A stretch of DNA of 8,715 nt from Nitrososphaerales archaeon TH703 (GCA_014523525.1 JAATVL010000209.1:1-8715); one strand, 5' to 3'. Positions 1 through 6,960 are shown, counted from the stretch's first letter. Made by a program: numbers and translations. Notes: a model not told the origin generated them from the letters alone.

Positions 1-1323
1 AATAACAAGACAATAAAGCAAATTGTTTCTATGCAAGAAGATCTGCATAATGGAATAGGAAGAAGAAGATTGAAGGCGTCCGTAGGATTCCATAATTTAG
101 ACAGTATTCAGTTTCCGCTGGACTACACTACATCATTAGATGATCTGAGTTTTACTCCTCTTGACTATACTTCTACGTTGACATTGACTGATATATTGAA
201 CAGAACTGAATCAGGCAAAAAATTTAGAGAACACATAGAGGGATCAATTTACCCCATTTTAAAAGACTCTAGGAATACTGTGATCTCTTTTCCTCCAATC
301 ATAAATAGCGAATTTACAAGAATTAAAGAAGGAGTTGATAATTTGTTTGTTGAAGTTACGGGTGTTGACAAAAAAACTGTTGACAACGTTCTAGCAAATA
401 TAATTGCAACGCTAGCCGAGATTGGATTTAAGTTGGAAAATGTCTCTATAAAACGGGATAGTAATAATAGTTTCTCTTACAATACAAACACAAATACTAT
501 TTTAGAGAACGTTAAACCGGCCTACATCAATAAGGTACTGGGTCTTTCAATGTCAAATGAAGAGATAGTAAATTGTCTACGAAAAAGTAGGTTTGATGCA
601 AACGTTATTGATTCAAGTGGAATTAATTGTATGGTTCCAAGTTACAGAATTGATATATTTAGTCCCATCGATATTGTAGAGGAAGTAGCAATCGGATACG
701 GACTTTATAACTTGGAGCCCTCTCTGCCAGAGTATACACTTAATGGTAATAGAAGCAGGCAAAATTATTTTTTTGACAAGATTCGTCAGGCCATGATTGG
801 TATGGGGTTGATCGAAAATATTAACTTCATTTTAAGTAACAAAGATATTCACTACAAAAGAATGAAAATTGATAAATTTGATTTCTTTACCGTGAATAAC
901 TCTAAGAGCGATGAACATGATGTATTAAGGAGATCACTTTTACCATCTTTGCTACTTTCGTTGTCGAAAAATATTCATGAAGAGTATCCTCAAAAATTGT
1001 TTGAAATAGGAGAGGTTTTTGTACCTGAAAAAGACAAGTTTGAAAGATGGAATTTGTGTTGTGTTAGCGCCTTTAATGGGGTGACGTATAGTGAAATAAA
1101 AGCAGTACTTCAAGCGCTTATGGAAATTTGTTTTAAGACTAAATTTGAAACAAGGCCATCAGAAAATTCATCATTCATAAGAGGAAGAAGTGCTGAAATA
1201 GCTCATAAGGAAAAAGTCATTGGACAAATAGGAGAAATTTCACCTTTACTAATAGATAGTTTTAAAATAAAGATGCCAGTTGCCGCTTTTGAACTCGACC
1301 TTACAGAATTATTACAAATCTAA
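1..1323 (+). CDS. pheT: Phenylalanyl-tRNA synthetase beta subunit, 5'-truncated by window edge
   Basis: This is the beta subunit of the cytoplasmic (PheS)2(PheT)2 enzyme that charges tRNA-Phe. The frame is open to base 1, and the residues before the first internal Met at 31 still read like PheT, so the gene begins outside the window. About 440 residues remain of a family that is usually around 550 in archaea. Seen in order are an archaeal/eukaryal-type segment (QEDLHNGIGRRR, then VGFHNLD), part of the B3/B4 editing-type domain, a B5 DNA-binding-like domain at roughly residues 165-240 counted from the Met at 31 (ending IDIVEEVAIGYGLYNLEP), and the catalytic-core-like domain with RRSLLPSLL and KLFEIGEVF. 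The C-terminus is intact (TAA). It lacks the long bacterial-type N-terminal and anticodon-binding additions as far as can be seen. A pheS partner would be expected upstream but is outside the window. Confidence 0.93.
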   Translation, partial: NNKTIKQIVSMQEDLHNGIGRRRLKASVGFHNLDSIQFPLDYTTSLDDLSFTPLDYTSTLTLTDILNRTESGKKFREHIEGSIYPILKDSRNTVISFPPIINSEFTRIKEGVDNLFVEVTGVDKKTVDNVLANIIATLAEIGFKLENVSIKRDSNNSFSYNTNTNTILENVKPAYINKVLGLSMSNEEIVNCLRKSRFDANVIDSSGINCMVPSYRIDIFSPIDIVEEVAIGYGLYNLEPSLPEYTLNGNRSRQNYFFDKIRQAMIGMGLIENINFILSNKDIHYKRMKIDKFDFFTVNNSKSDEHDVLRRSLLPSLLLSLSKNIHEEYPQKLFEIGEVFVPEKDKFERWNLCCVSAFNGVTYSEIKAVLQALMEICFKTKFETRPSENSSFIRGRSAEIAHKEKVIGQIGEISPLLIDSFKIKMPVAAFELDLTELLQI

Positions 1324-1378
1324 CCAGAATATTTATAATGAATTAACACCATGTTCTTTATTACTCCGTCAAAAAATA

Positions 1379-1490
1379 AATTGACGAAGAAGCCCCGGAA
1401 GAGAGTGCACTAGGAGATGTACATTTGAATGTATGGCTATCAATGACTAGTTGTGGGTCAGAAACGGGGTACATTTATTTATCTATTTAA
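1379..1490 (+). pseudogene. Possible remnant of the C-terminal tail of an IS605/IS1341-type TnpB
   Basis: After a stop at 1376-1378, one frame runs to TAA at 1488-1490. It encodes a short peptide with a VEAP-like segment (EEAPEESALGDV) and an ending with TSCGSETG. These resemble, by memory of the family, the variable tails of archaeal TnpB proteins, which often carry an EAP motif and end near E-A/T-G. The block is GC-richer than its flanks and is followed by a small palindrome (1496-1505) and a T-run, as might remain of an IS200/605 right end. None of the TnpB catalytic domain (RuvC, zinc finger) is present. The match is short and from memory, so this is a weak call; the alternative is chance open frame. 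Confidence 0.25.
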
Positions 1491-1516
1491 TAGCTAGAAA
1501 TTTCTTTTTTGCATCC

Positions 1517-1541
1517 AGAAAAATAATAATCAAAATGTTTA
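1517..1541 (-). terminator. T-rich terminator-like tract after the NHLP-like gene
   Basis: On the minus strand, 10-34 nt past the TAG stop, the sequence is rich in T (TTTT, then ATTATTATTTTTCTGG). Archaeal RNA polymerase terminates at such T-tracts without needing a strong hairpin. No strong stem is seen. Confidence 0.4.
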
Positions 1542-1550
1542 GACTTGAAT

Positions 1551-1727
1551 CTAATTTTTCATTTCATTAAAGAATCTCAGAATCAACATTTTTGCATTAT
1601 CAGAGACATTGAACTGATCCAATATTTTTTTAGGATTTTTAAAAAATTCTATTCTAAACTCAGGATCAGAATGGGCCAAATGAACTATTTCACTAATTAC
1701 CTTCGAATCATTATCTGTATATTCCAA
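1551..1727 (-). CDS. Small NHLP-like protein, candidate RiPP precursor or leader, divergent from ycaO–tfuA
   Basis: This is a 58-residue frame starting TTG at 1727, with a TAA directly upstream at 1737-1739, and ending TAG at 1551-1553. There is no signal peptide. Residues 8-40 form a predicted amphipathic helix pair with the spacing DPEFRIEFFKNPKKILDQF. This matches the pattern of nitrile-hydratase-alpha-like leader peptides (NHLP: a helix, Dp-[FL]-R, then dP--aL-e-g/n), which many YcaO- and LanM-type peptide-modifying systems use as recognition leaders. Only about 18 residues follow (VSDN to EMKN), with no Cys and no Ser/Thr-rich core, so a classic modified core is not obvious; it may be a stand-alone leader-like protein or be modified elsewhere. 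A TATA-like box at 1750-1760 sits about 27 nt before the TTG, consistent with leaderless transcription. The neighbouring ycaO is transcribed away from it. Frame and protein-like composition are seen; the family assignment is inference from pattern. Confidence 0.6.
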   Translation of the reverse strand: MEYTDNDSKVISEIVHLAHSDPEFRIEFFKNPKKILDQFNVSDNAKMLILRFFNEMKN

Positions 1728-1748
1728 GATATTTAGTTAATACTATTT

Positions 1749-1760
1749 TCGTATATTTGT
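1749..1760. promoter_or_regulatory. TATA-like box in the divergent ycaO / NHLP-like promoter region
   Basis: The sequence tcgtatatttgt reads as ACAAATATACGA on the minus strand. It is centred about 27 nt upstream of the TTG at 1727, the archaeal TATA-to-start distance, so it can drive a leaderless transcript of the NHLP-like gene. Read on the plus strand, the same box would give a start near 1782 and a leader of about 24 nt before the ycaO ATG at 1806. No Shine-Dalgarno is visible before ycaO. Only 78 bp separate the two starts, so shared control is plausible. Confidence 0.45.
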
Positions 1761-1805
1761 AATTTTAGAAAAATTGATATTGATACCAAATCATTCAAAT
1801 CTACT

Positions 1806-3128
1806 ATGGAACTTGAGCCAATATTGCTCAGAAGCCAGAAGAAGTTGAAAGGTAAGGTGTCATCCAGAATGAAATCAGTAGAAGAAACTCTTAGCACTGT
1901 TCTTCCAGTTTCTAGTAATATTGGAATCACAAGGCTTGCAGATATAACAGATATGGATATTCTTGGAATACCGAATTTTTCTGCAGTTTTGCCTGGGACG
2001 GAAGATTATATTTGGGTCTATAGTGGAAAGGGGCCCACAAGATTGGATGCGAAGGTAAGTGCATTGATGGAGAGTATTGAAAGATATTGTTCCTTACCGT
2101 CTAGCGATCATAAAAAGATGATTCAGGGAAGTTACAAAGATGTTTCAAAAGTGTCAAAGACACTACACCCTTCTAATGTAGTTGAACCAATGTTATTTGA
2201 ATACGATGAGGAAATGATCATGGATTTCCTGCCAGGTTATGACTTGATAAATAATGAACAGATCCTGGTTCCCACACCATTGGCACTATTTAGGTATTCT
2301 CCCAAATCGCCTGCAGTAAACCCATTTGCATATCACCATACCAACGGTCTTGCTTCAGGCAACGTATTGGAAGAGGCAATATGCCACTCACTATGTGAAG
2401 TTATTGAAAGGGATGCAACAAGCTTGGCAGAGTTGAATGCAAGTGCACTACCTTATAATGCTCTAAGAACAATGACAAAATATCTTTCAGACAATGGATT
2501 GGAAATAGCTCCTATACATAGTACAGAATTCGTAGATGACGATTCAAAATTTCCCGATGTTGATATATCAAATATAGATTTTAAACCCGTTTCAAAGTTG
2601 GCAAAAAAGTTCAATGACGCCAAAATACCACTTATAATTAAGGACATAACATCCCCAATTGGAATACCAACATTTAATGCAAGCAGTATTGAGTGGATTA
2701 CTGAAGATTACGGATATCTTGCAGAAGGTCATGGAACTCATCCAGATGCAAGAATTGCCTTGCTCAGAGCAATCACCGAAGTTTCGCAAACTAGAGCTGC
2801 AAATATTCAAGGTGCAAGAGATGATCTCAGAAAAATCTCTTATGGAAATAATAACAGTGATGAAAAAAAGACATGGCAATTTATGAAATCAAAAAATTCT
2901 ATCCAGTTCTCAGAAATAAAATCTTATGTAAATGATGATATTTTGGATGACATCAAACTTATTCTTTCAAGATTAAATTCAAATGGATTGAAACAGGTAA
3001 TAGCAGTAGATCTTACAAATCCTCAAATAATGATACCTGTCGTAAGAACAATTGTTCCGGGACTAGAAACATTTAAGATAACTAGAGCAGTCATTGGAAA
3101 AAGAGGGAGAGAATCCTTTACTGTATGA
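1806..3128 (+). CDS. ycaO: YcaO-domain ATP-dependent cyclodehydratase/thioamidase
   Basis: YcaO enzymes use ATP to phosphorylate a peptide-backbone amide so that a nucleophile can attack. With TfuA as partner, the product is a thioamide. All core ATP/Mg-binding signatures are present: SALMESIERYC (E89, E92, R93), NGLASGN followed by EEAICHSLCEVIERD (E190, E198, E201, R202), and AEGHGTHPDARIALLRAITEVSQTR (R321, E325, R330). The protein is 440 residues, a usual length for stand-alone YcaO proteins, with no fused E1-like or dehydrogenase domain. The C-terminus (VPGLETF, ending KRGRESFTV) lacks the proline-rich PxPxP tail typical of azoline-forming YcaOs, in line with a thioamidating type. The gene overlaps tfuA by 4 bp (ATGA), indicating coupled translation. 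The ATG at 1806 is favoured because the frame starts there after a non-coding promoter-like stretch. The substrate is unknown; methanogen McrA is not expected in this kind of genome. Confidence 0.92.
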   Translation: MELEPILLRSQKKLKGKVSSRMKSVEETLSTVLPVSSNIGITRLADITDMDILGIPNFSAVLPGTEDYIWVYSGKGPTRLDAKVSALMESIERYCSLPSSDHKKMIQGSYKDVSKVSKTLHPSNVVEPMLFEYDEEMIMDFLPGYDLINNEQILVPTPLALFRYSPKSPAVNPFAYHHTNGLASGNVLEEAICHSLCEVIERDATSLAELNASALPYNALRTMTKYLSDNGLEIAPIHSTEFVDDDSKFPDVDISNIDFKPVSKLAKKFNDAKIPLIIKDITSPIGIPTFNASSIEWITEDYGYLAEGHGTHPDARIALLRAITEVSQTRAANIQGARDDLRKISYGNNNSDEKKTWQFMKSKNSIQFSEIKSYVNDDILDDIKLILSRLNSNGLKQVIAVDLTNPQIMIPVVRTIVPGLETFKITRAVIGKRGRESFTV

Positions 3129-3784
3129 ACAAACCAATAGTATATCTGGGACCTACCTTAAATAGGGAGGAGGCAAGTAAGATTCTAGACGCAGATTATA
3201 GAGATCCTGCAAAGAAAGGTGATTTTTTGAGATTATCACATACTTCAGATGAAAAAAAATATGTTGGATTTATTGACGGAGTATTTCTACATGATTATCC
3301 CCCTTCACCAATTGAAGTGTATCATCTTGCCACAAGAAAAAATATTGAACTAATAGGTGCATCCAGTCTAGGTGCATTAAGGGCCGTTGAATTAGAAAAA
3401 TTTGGAATGAAAGGGATTGGCAAGATTTTTCAGTTATTTAAAAATGGTATCCTAGACGCTGATGATGAAGTAGCAGTAACATTCGTTCGGGATAAAAATA
3501 TTCTCCAGTCCGAGGCTTTGATTGACATCAGGTTCAATTTGTTTTTGGCGTATAAAAAAGGAATTATTACCAATCAGACCAAAAAAAGATCTGTCAAGAT
3601 TGCAAAAAACATTTACTTTCCATTTAGAAATTATGAAGATGTTATAAGGTTGACAGAGGAACAATTTCCGTCAACTCATGATGAACTTGAGAATTTTAGA
3701 GATTATATACTGAAAAATAGAGATAGTCTAAAAGCCCGTGACGCGAAAAAACTTTTGAAATATCTCAAAACTATATCTGAATAA
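3125..3784 (+). CDS. tfuA: TfuA-like protein, YcaO partner for thioamide formation
   Basis: TfuA proteins act with YcaO in backbone thioamidation, probably by recruiting or delivering sulfide and stimulating the YcaO. This 219-residue protein carries the hallmarks: YLGPTL near the N-terminus, a P-x-K-K-G-D segment (28-33), GFIDGVF (48-54), GASSLGALRAVELEKFGM (78-95, the family's most conserved stretch) and ADDEVAV (112-118). The family block occupies the first 120 residues or so. The C-terminal third (roughly 125-219) is helical, charged and less conserved. The start ATG overlaps the ycaO stop in ATGA, so the pair is co-transcribed and probably translationally coupled. No membrane segment or signal peptide is visible, so it acts in the cytoplasm. 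The end is convergent with the sulfurtransferase gene, only 37 bp away. Confidence 0.92.
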   Translation: MNKPIVYLGPTLNREEASKILDADYRDPAKKGDFLRLSHTSDEKKYVGFIDGVFLHDYPPSPIEVYHLATRKNIELIGASSLGALRAVELEKFGMKGIGKIFQLFKNGILDADDEVAVTFVRDKNILQSEALIDIRFNLFLAYKKGIITNQTKKRSVKIAKNIYFPFRNYEDVIRLTEEQFPSTHDELENFRDYILKNRDSLKARDAKKLLKYLKTISE

Positions 3785-3808
3785 CCTGCGTTAACTTATC
3801 CCATAAAG

Positions 3809-3819
3809 AAAAAATTTTT
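3809..3819. terminator. Bidirectional A6T5 terminator-like tract between tfuA and the rhodanese gene
   Basis: The tract aaaaaattttt lies in the 37-bp gap between the two convergent stop codons, giving a T-run on each strand just past each gene. This is the simple archaeal terminator form and could serve both operons. Confidence 0.5.
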
Positions 3820-3821
3820 GG

Positions 3822-4685
3822 CTATTCTGCCGAGAGATCCCAGAAATTTGCATCTTTAAATTCTTCAATTGGCTTGCCCAATTTTTTCCATTCTTTAAAT
3901 GATTTTGAATATAATCGAATTTTCTTCACACCACCCATTCTCAAAGCATAATATGCGAGTCCTGACAGAGTTCCTACACTCCCACAATAGGTGATGACTT
4001 CGTCATCTATAGATATTCCCCTGTTTTCCATGAACCTCTTAATTTCCTGAGGTTCCCTTAATATTGAATCAGCTGTTCCTAACATAGTATATGGTAGATT
4101 AGTAGCTCCAGGAATATGCTCGCTCAAAAAATTTAGACGTTCTCTAGAATCTACTAAAATTTTATTTTGCTCACTTTTTGCTCTCTCTACCTCATCATAG
4201 GTGGCATATATTTCCTTATTTTCTTTGAGGGAATGTTTGGCAGGTGGAAAGACGTTAATTTTTTTTTCTGTTTCAAACCCATAGCTTTTCCACTTGGCAA
4301 AGGTTAATTCAAGTAACGATGTATTCGAATGTCCCACGTACTGGAATGTCCAAGCTACTCTCGCGGCAAGCGCACCAAAGGTATCATCGTATACAACTAC
4401 CGGCGTCTTGTCAGAAATTCCAGATTGTTCTAGCAATTGGACTATTCTCTCTGAGGAATCATTTTCAAGTACTGTAGCAAGTGGAATTGATACTGCCGTT
4501 TTTATATGTTCTTTTTTATACTCGTCCTCTTTCCTGACATCTACCACCCTAACTGAGTTTCTCCTAATCAAAGTTCTAAGTATATCCGCACTTGTAATGA
4601 TATCTTGCGAATTACTCAGTGTATGGTTTCTTGATAAAATGTTTTTAGTTTTTTTTTCCTTGACAGTATATTTCAAGCCGCACAT
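3822..4685 (-). CDS. Two-domain rhodanese thiosulfate sulfurtransferase
   Basis: This enzyme moves sulfane sulfur (from thiosulfate or a similar donor) onto a catalytic cysteine and then to an acceptor. Two rhodanese domains are visible in 287 residues, the usual size. Domain 1 spans about 30-140, with VVDVRKEDEYKKEHI; its active-site position is YDDTFG (99-104), with Asp in place of Cys, so it is inactive as is normal for these tandem proteins. Domain 2 spans about 160-280, with LVDSRERLNFLSEHIPGA and active loop TYCGSVGTLSG, catalytic Cys234. No signal peptide is seen, so it is cytoplasmic. The assumed ATG at 4685 overlaps the end of the upstream sulfite reductase gene by 13 bp; a TTG three codons later is a possible alternative start. 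The overlap argues for one transcript with the reductase. The six-residue loop CGSVGT suits thiosulfate rather than 3-mercaptopyruvate, but this cannot be settled from sequence alone. Confidence 0.88.
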   Translation of the reverse strand: MCGLKYTVKEKKTKNILSRNHTLSNSQDIITSADILRTLIRRNSVRVVDVRKEDEYKKEHIKTAVSIPLATVLENDSSERIVQLLEQSGISDKTPVVVYDDTFGALAARVAWTFQYVGHSNTSLLELTFAKWKSYGFETEKKINVFPPAKHSLKENKEIYATYDEVERAKSEQNKILVDSRERLNFLSEHIPGATNLPYTMLGTADSILREPQEIKRFMENRGISIDDEVITYCGSVGTLSGLAYYALRMGGVKKIRLYSKSFKEWKKLGKPIEEFKDANFWDLSAE

Positions 4686-6502
4686 TCCCCTCGCGCTGTC
4701 TTTGCACTGAATTTAATATCGTTACCATAATCCATATATGATTCTGGATCGTCATTAGGACTCGGTAATGAGATGGTCTGCACCAAGGCTGTTTTTATAT
4801 CATCCAAGTTCTTTATTTGGCCTTTGCCATTAACTACTCCATTAATCAATTTACCTATCCACATTGCAAGTGATTCGTTTGAACTTCGTTCTTGTTTGTA
4901 TATCTCAATTATTTTTATCAAGGTAGCTATCACTCTTTTTGCGGGCACGCGCATTACAGATCTACCAAGCATCCCTTCTTCTCCATCCCTTCCTCCAAAC
5001 AACATAGTATATGTCGGAGTCATAGTTCCATCTATTCTTGAAGCCCCACCATAAAATCCAATTGTTGCAATCTCATGTTGACCACAAGAATTGGGACAAC
5101 CGCTGATCTTAATTGATGAGTCCCTAAGATCATCTTCAGTATCCAATCCAAGCTCTATGAATTTAGATTGTATCTCTTTTGCCAGTCTATGAGAATTGGT
5201 AATTGCTAGATTGCATGAAGTTGTTCCAGAACATCCTACAGTAGAGGTCATAGTGAGAGCGCCAGGATTAGCAAGTCCAACTTTAGCAAGACCATTGTAA
5301 AATTCTGGTAAATCATTGGATTTAACGAACCTTACTGCAAAATTCTGATTTGGGGTATTTCTTGCACAACCTTCACCCGAGTAATCGCGAATAGTCTTTG
5401 CAAGGGACCGAAGCTGGTTAGATGTTATGTCACCAGCACCTAGCGTTATAAATACTACAAAGTAACCATTTTGTTTCTGTGACACCACATTGGAATGAAG
5501 CCATCTTTTATATGGGTCGCTATTAATATCCACCTTTTCATTAATTAAGGGTAATTTCTTACCATTGGACAATTGCCTGATGCTAGGGTTTTCCGAGTCC
5601 ACTTTGTATCTAATTAGTGTATCAAGTGAAATAGTCATTTCTACACTTGATCTTTCCTTAAAGACCATTCTCTGAAATTTTTCCCACCCCATTTCATTGA
5701 CCAGATATCTCATTCTATTCCTAGCCATATTTTCACGATTACCAAGTCTATCGAACAACCTCACTACAGCCATACAAGTAGATACTAGTCTGTCCTCAGA
5801 AGTAAATTCCTCTAACTGATGTCCTATGAACGAAGCTGCACCAAGGCCACCACCCAGGTATATCTTGAATCCATTAATTCCGTCCTTTTTCACAGGAATC
5901 AAGCCAATATCTGCAATTCTAACCAGACCATGTTGTGCGCAACAATTGAAATTAATTTTGAATTTTCTTGGCAAATTTTGGCATACAGGATTTCTGAGAA
6001 AGAATCGTGCAATTGCTTTAGCATAAGGAGTAGAATCAAACTGTTCGTCCGGACAGACACCAGCAAAATGGCTACACATAACATTCCTGATCGTATTGCC
6101 ACAAGCCTCTCTTGTTGTTAGTCCTACATCAACTAGACCCCTCATAACCTCACTTACATCTTCAAGCTGTACCCAATGAAGTTGAATATTCTGACGAGTT
6201 GAAACGTGGGCTGAACCAATTGAAAAAGCCTCGGACAGTGCTGCAATCTTCTCTAGCTGTTCCGGTGTAATCTCACCGCTAGGAATCTTGATCCTTACCA
6301 TACTATAATTCTGCTGCAGGCGGGATCCATAAGCTCCATGTTGAAGTCGAAAACGACGAAAATCATCTTCGCTTATCTTACCCTTTCTAAAAAGTTTCAC
6401 GTTTTGACCAAAAATCTCAGTTTCTTCCTCTTTTCCCCATCTCGGGTTGGATTTCGGAGATAAATGCTTTTTATCAGGATAATTTAGGACTTCTCTTTTC
6501 AA
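4673..6502 (-). CDS. Ferredoxin-type siroheme/4Fe-4S sulfite (or nitrite) reductase
   Basis: This enzyme carries out the six-electron reduction of sulfite to sulfide (or nitrite to ammonia) using a coupled siroheme and 4Fe-4S cluster, normally with ferredoxin as donor. The 609-residue length fits the monomeric assimilatory family with two ferrodoxin-like halves. Cluster and siroheme cysteines are C424 and C430 (VGCSGTTSC) and C469 and C473 (SGCPNSCGQHE), a CX5C...CX3C pattern. The anion-binding and siroheme-contacting half shows STRQNIQLHW (101-110) and TTREACGNTIRNV (129-141). The start is TTG at 6502: upstream in frame there is no ATG before a stop, and a TATA-like box lies about 30 nt before it. 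It heads an operon with the overlapping rhodanese gene, which favours sulfite over nitrite as substrate. However, the same family serves as assimilatory nitrite reductase in ammonia-oxidising archaea, so the substrate is left open. Confidence 0.88.
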   Translation of the reverse strand: MKREVLNYPDKKHLSPKSNPRWGKEEETEIFGQNVKLFRKGKISEDDFRRFRLQHGAYGSRLQQNYSMVRIKIPSGEITPEQLEKIAALSEAFSIGSAHVSTRQNIQLHWVQLEDVSEVMRGLVDVGLTTREACGNTIRNVMCSHFAGVCPDEQFDSTPYAKAIARFFLRNPVCQNLPRKFKINFNCCAQHGLVRIADIGLIPVKKDGINGFKIYLGGGLGAASFIGHQLEEFTSEDRLVSTCMAVVRLFDRLGNRENMARNRMRYLVNEMGWEKFQRMVFKERSSVEMTISLDTLIRYKVDSENPSIRQLSNGKKLPLINEKVDINSDPYKRWLHSNVVSQKQNGYFVVFITLGAGDITSNQLRSLAKTIRDYSGEGCARNTPNQNFAVRFVKSNDLPEFYNGLAKVGLANPGALTMTSTVGCSGTTSCNLAITNSHRLAKEIQSKFIELGLDTEDDLRDSSIKISGCPNSCGQHEIATIGFYGGASRIDGTMTPTYTMLFGGRDGEEGMLGRSVMRVPAKRVIATLIKIIEIYKQERSSNESLAMWIGKLINGVVNGKGQIKNLDDIKTALVQTISLPSPNDDPESYMDYGNDIKFSAKTARGECAA

Positions 6503-6528
6503 TACTATTCTAATTACTTTTTCAAAAC

Positions 6529-6539
6529 CATATATTTTT
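6529..6539 (-). promoter_or_regulatory. TATA-like box for the sulfite reductase–rhodanese operon
   Basis: The minus strand reads AAAAAATATATGG here, centred about 30 nt upstream of the TTG at 6502. The spacing implies transcription starting within a few bases of the start codon, so the mRNA would be leaderless or nearly so. Confidence 0.5.
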
Positions 6540-6746
6540 TATGGATGTAACTATTTTTAGCAATTAATTAAATTAGAATGGTAAATTACTCCATTCCTTA
6601 GTACAAGCGGCAACTGTCATACTAGTTAATATCATATGAAGGACGTTTATTCCAAATATGAATTAAAAAGAATCTTAATAGTAAGAATGAAAAAGGATTT
6701 CTTAATTGTCCAAATTGTTTTTCAAAATTATTGCAGTGGAAGATAA

Positions 6747-6821
6747 TGGATGGGGAGAGATTTGAACTCTCGACCACCTGTGTGTGAGACAGGTATCATA
6801 ACCAGTCTAGACCACCCATCC
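6747..6821 (-). tRNA. tRNA-Val, anticodon CAC
   Basis: The 75-nt minus-strand gene folds into a full cloverleaf: acceptor stem GGATGGG/CCCATCC, position 8-9 TG, D arm starting GTCT, anticodon stem CCTGT/ACAGG with loop CTCACAC, five-base variable loop, and T arm GAGAG-TTCAAAT-CTCTC. The anticodon is CAC (plus-strand 6784-6786), reading GUG valine codons. The discriminator base is A. CCA is not encoded, and no intron interrupts the anticodon loop. A recombinase remnant lies about 200 bp beyond its 5' end, so the tRNA may have been an integration target. Confidence 0.95.
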
Positions 6822-6850
6822 TAAGTTTCATTAATATTTTCCCAATTAAT

Positions 6851-6864
6851 ATCTTAATAAATAT
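6851..6864 (-). promoter_or_regulatory. TATA-like box for tRNA-Val
   Basis: The minus strand reads ATATTTATTAAGAT, centred about 36 nt before the mature tRNA 5' end. That places transcription start a few bases upstream of the tRNA, normal for archaeal tRNA genes with a short 5' leader. Confidence 0.4.
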
Positions 6865-6952
6865 CGCCTGAATACCAAATAATATCTATGAAAAGAACAA
6901 TTAGACGGTTAAAAATACCAAAATGAATAACCTATAATTGATTTAGTTGTAC

Positions 6953-6960
6953 TATATAAG
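6953..6960 (+). promoter_or_regulatory. TATA box before the recombinase remnant
   Basis: tatataag is a near-consensus archaeal TATA box. The ATG at 6979 lies about 23-26 nt downstream and opens a 23-codon frame (MNETNELHKF...) ending at 7050. The spacing fits a leaderless gene start, suggesting that a functional promoter and N-terminus survive ahead of the degraded recombinase. Confidence 0.45.

Larger units (their letters stand above)
1324..1550. other. Gene-poor stretch between pheT and the NHLP-like gene
   Basis: No intact gene is visible. A TATA-like run (atatttata, about 1328-1336) lies just after pheT. A 6-bp inverted pair cgtcaa/ttgacg surrounds an A-rich loop (1368-1387). A locally GC-richer block at 1389-1470 reads as a possible transposase remnant (listed separately). 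Two small palindromes are visible, tacatt-tg-aatgta (1420-1433) and agaaatttct (1496-1505), the second followed by a T-run. The mix fits a decayed insertion-sequence end, but an untranslated RNA is also possible. Confidence 0.4.

Noticed and set aside
1545..1736. Plus-strand 63-codon frame between pheT and ycaO
   Set aside because: It lies almost exactly opposite the minus-strand NHLP-like gene, needs a non-ATG start, and its product is a Phe/Ile/Asn-rich string with no recognisable pattern. The minus-strand frame has far better protein character.
4294..4710. 138-codon plus-strand frame opposite the rhodanese gene
   Set aside because: Shadow of a clear rhodanese on the other strand, with low-complexity Ser/Thr-rich translation.
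6636..6746. 36-codon plus-strand frame (MKDVYSKYELKRI...) ending beside tRNA-Val
   Set aside because: No family resemblance, no convincing TATA box at the right distance, and its end abuts the tRNA gene. Probably chance in AT-rich DNA.
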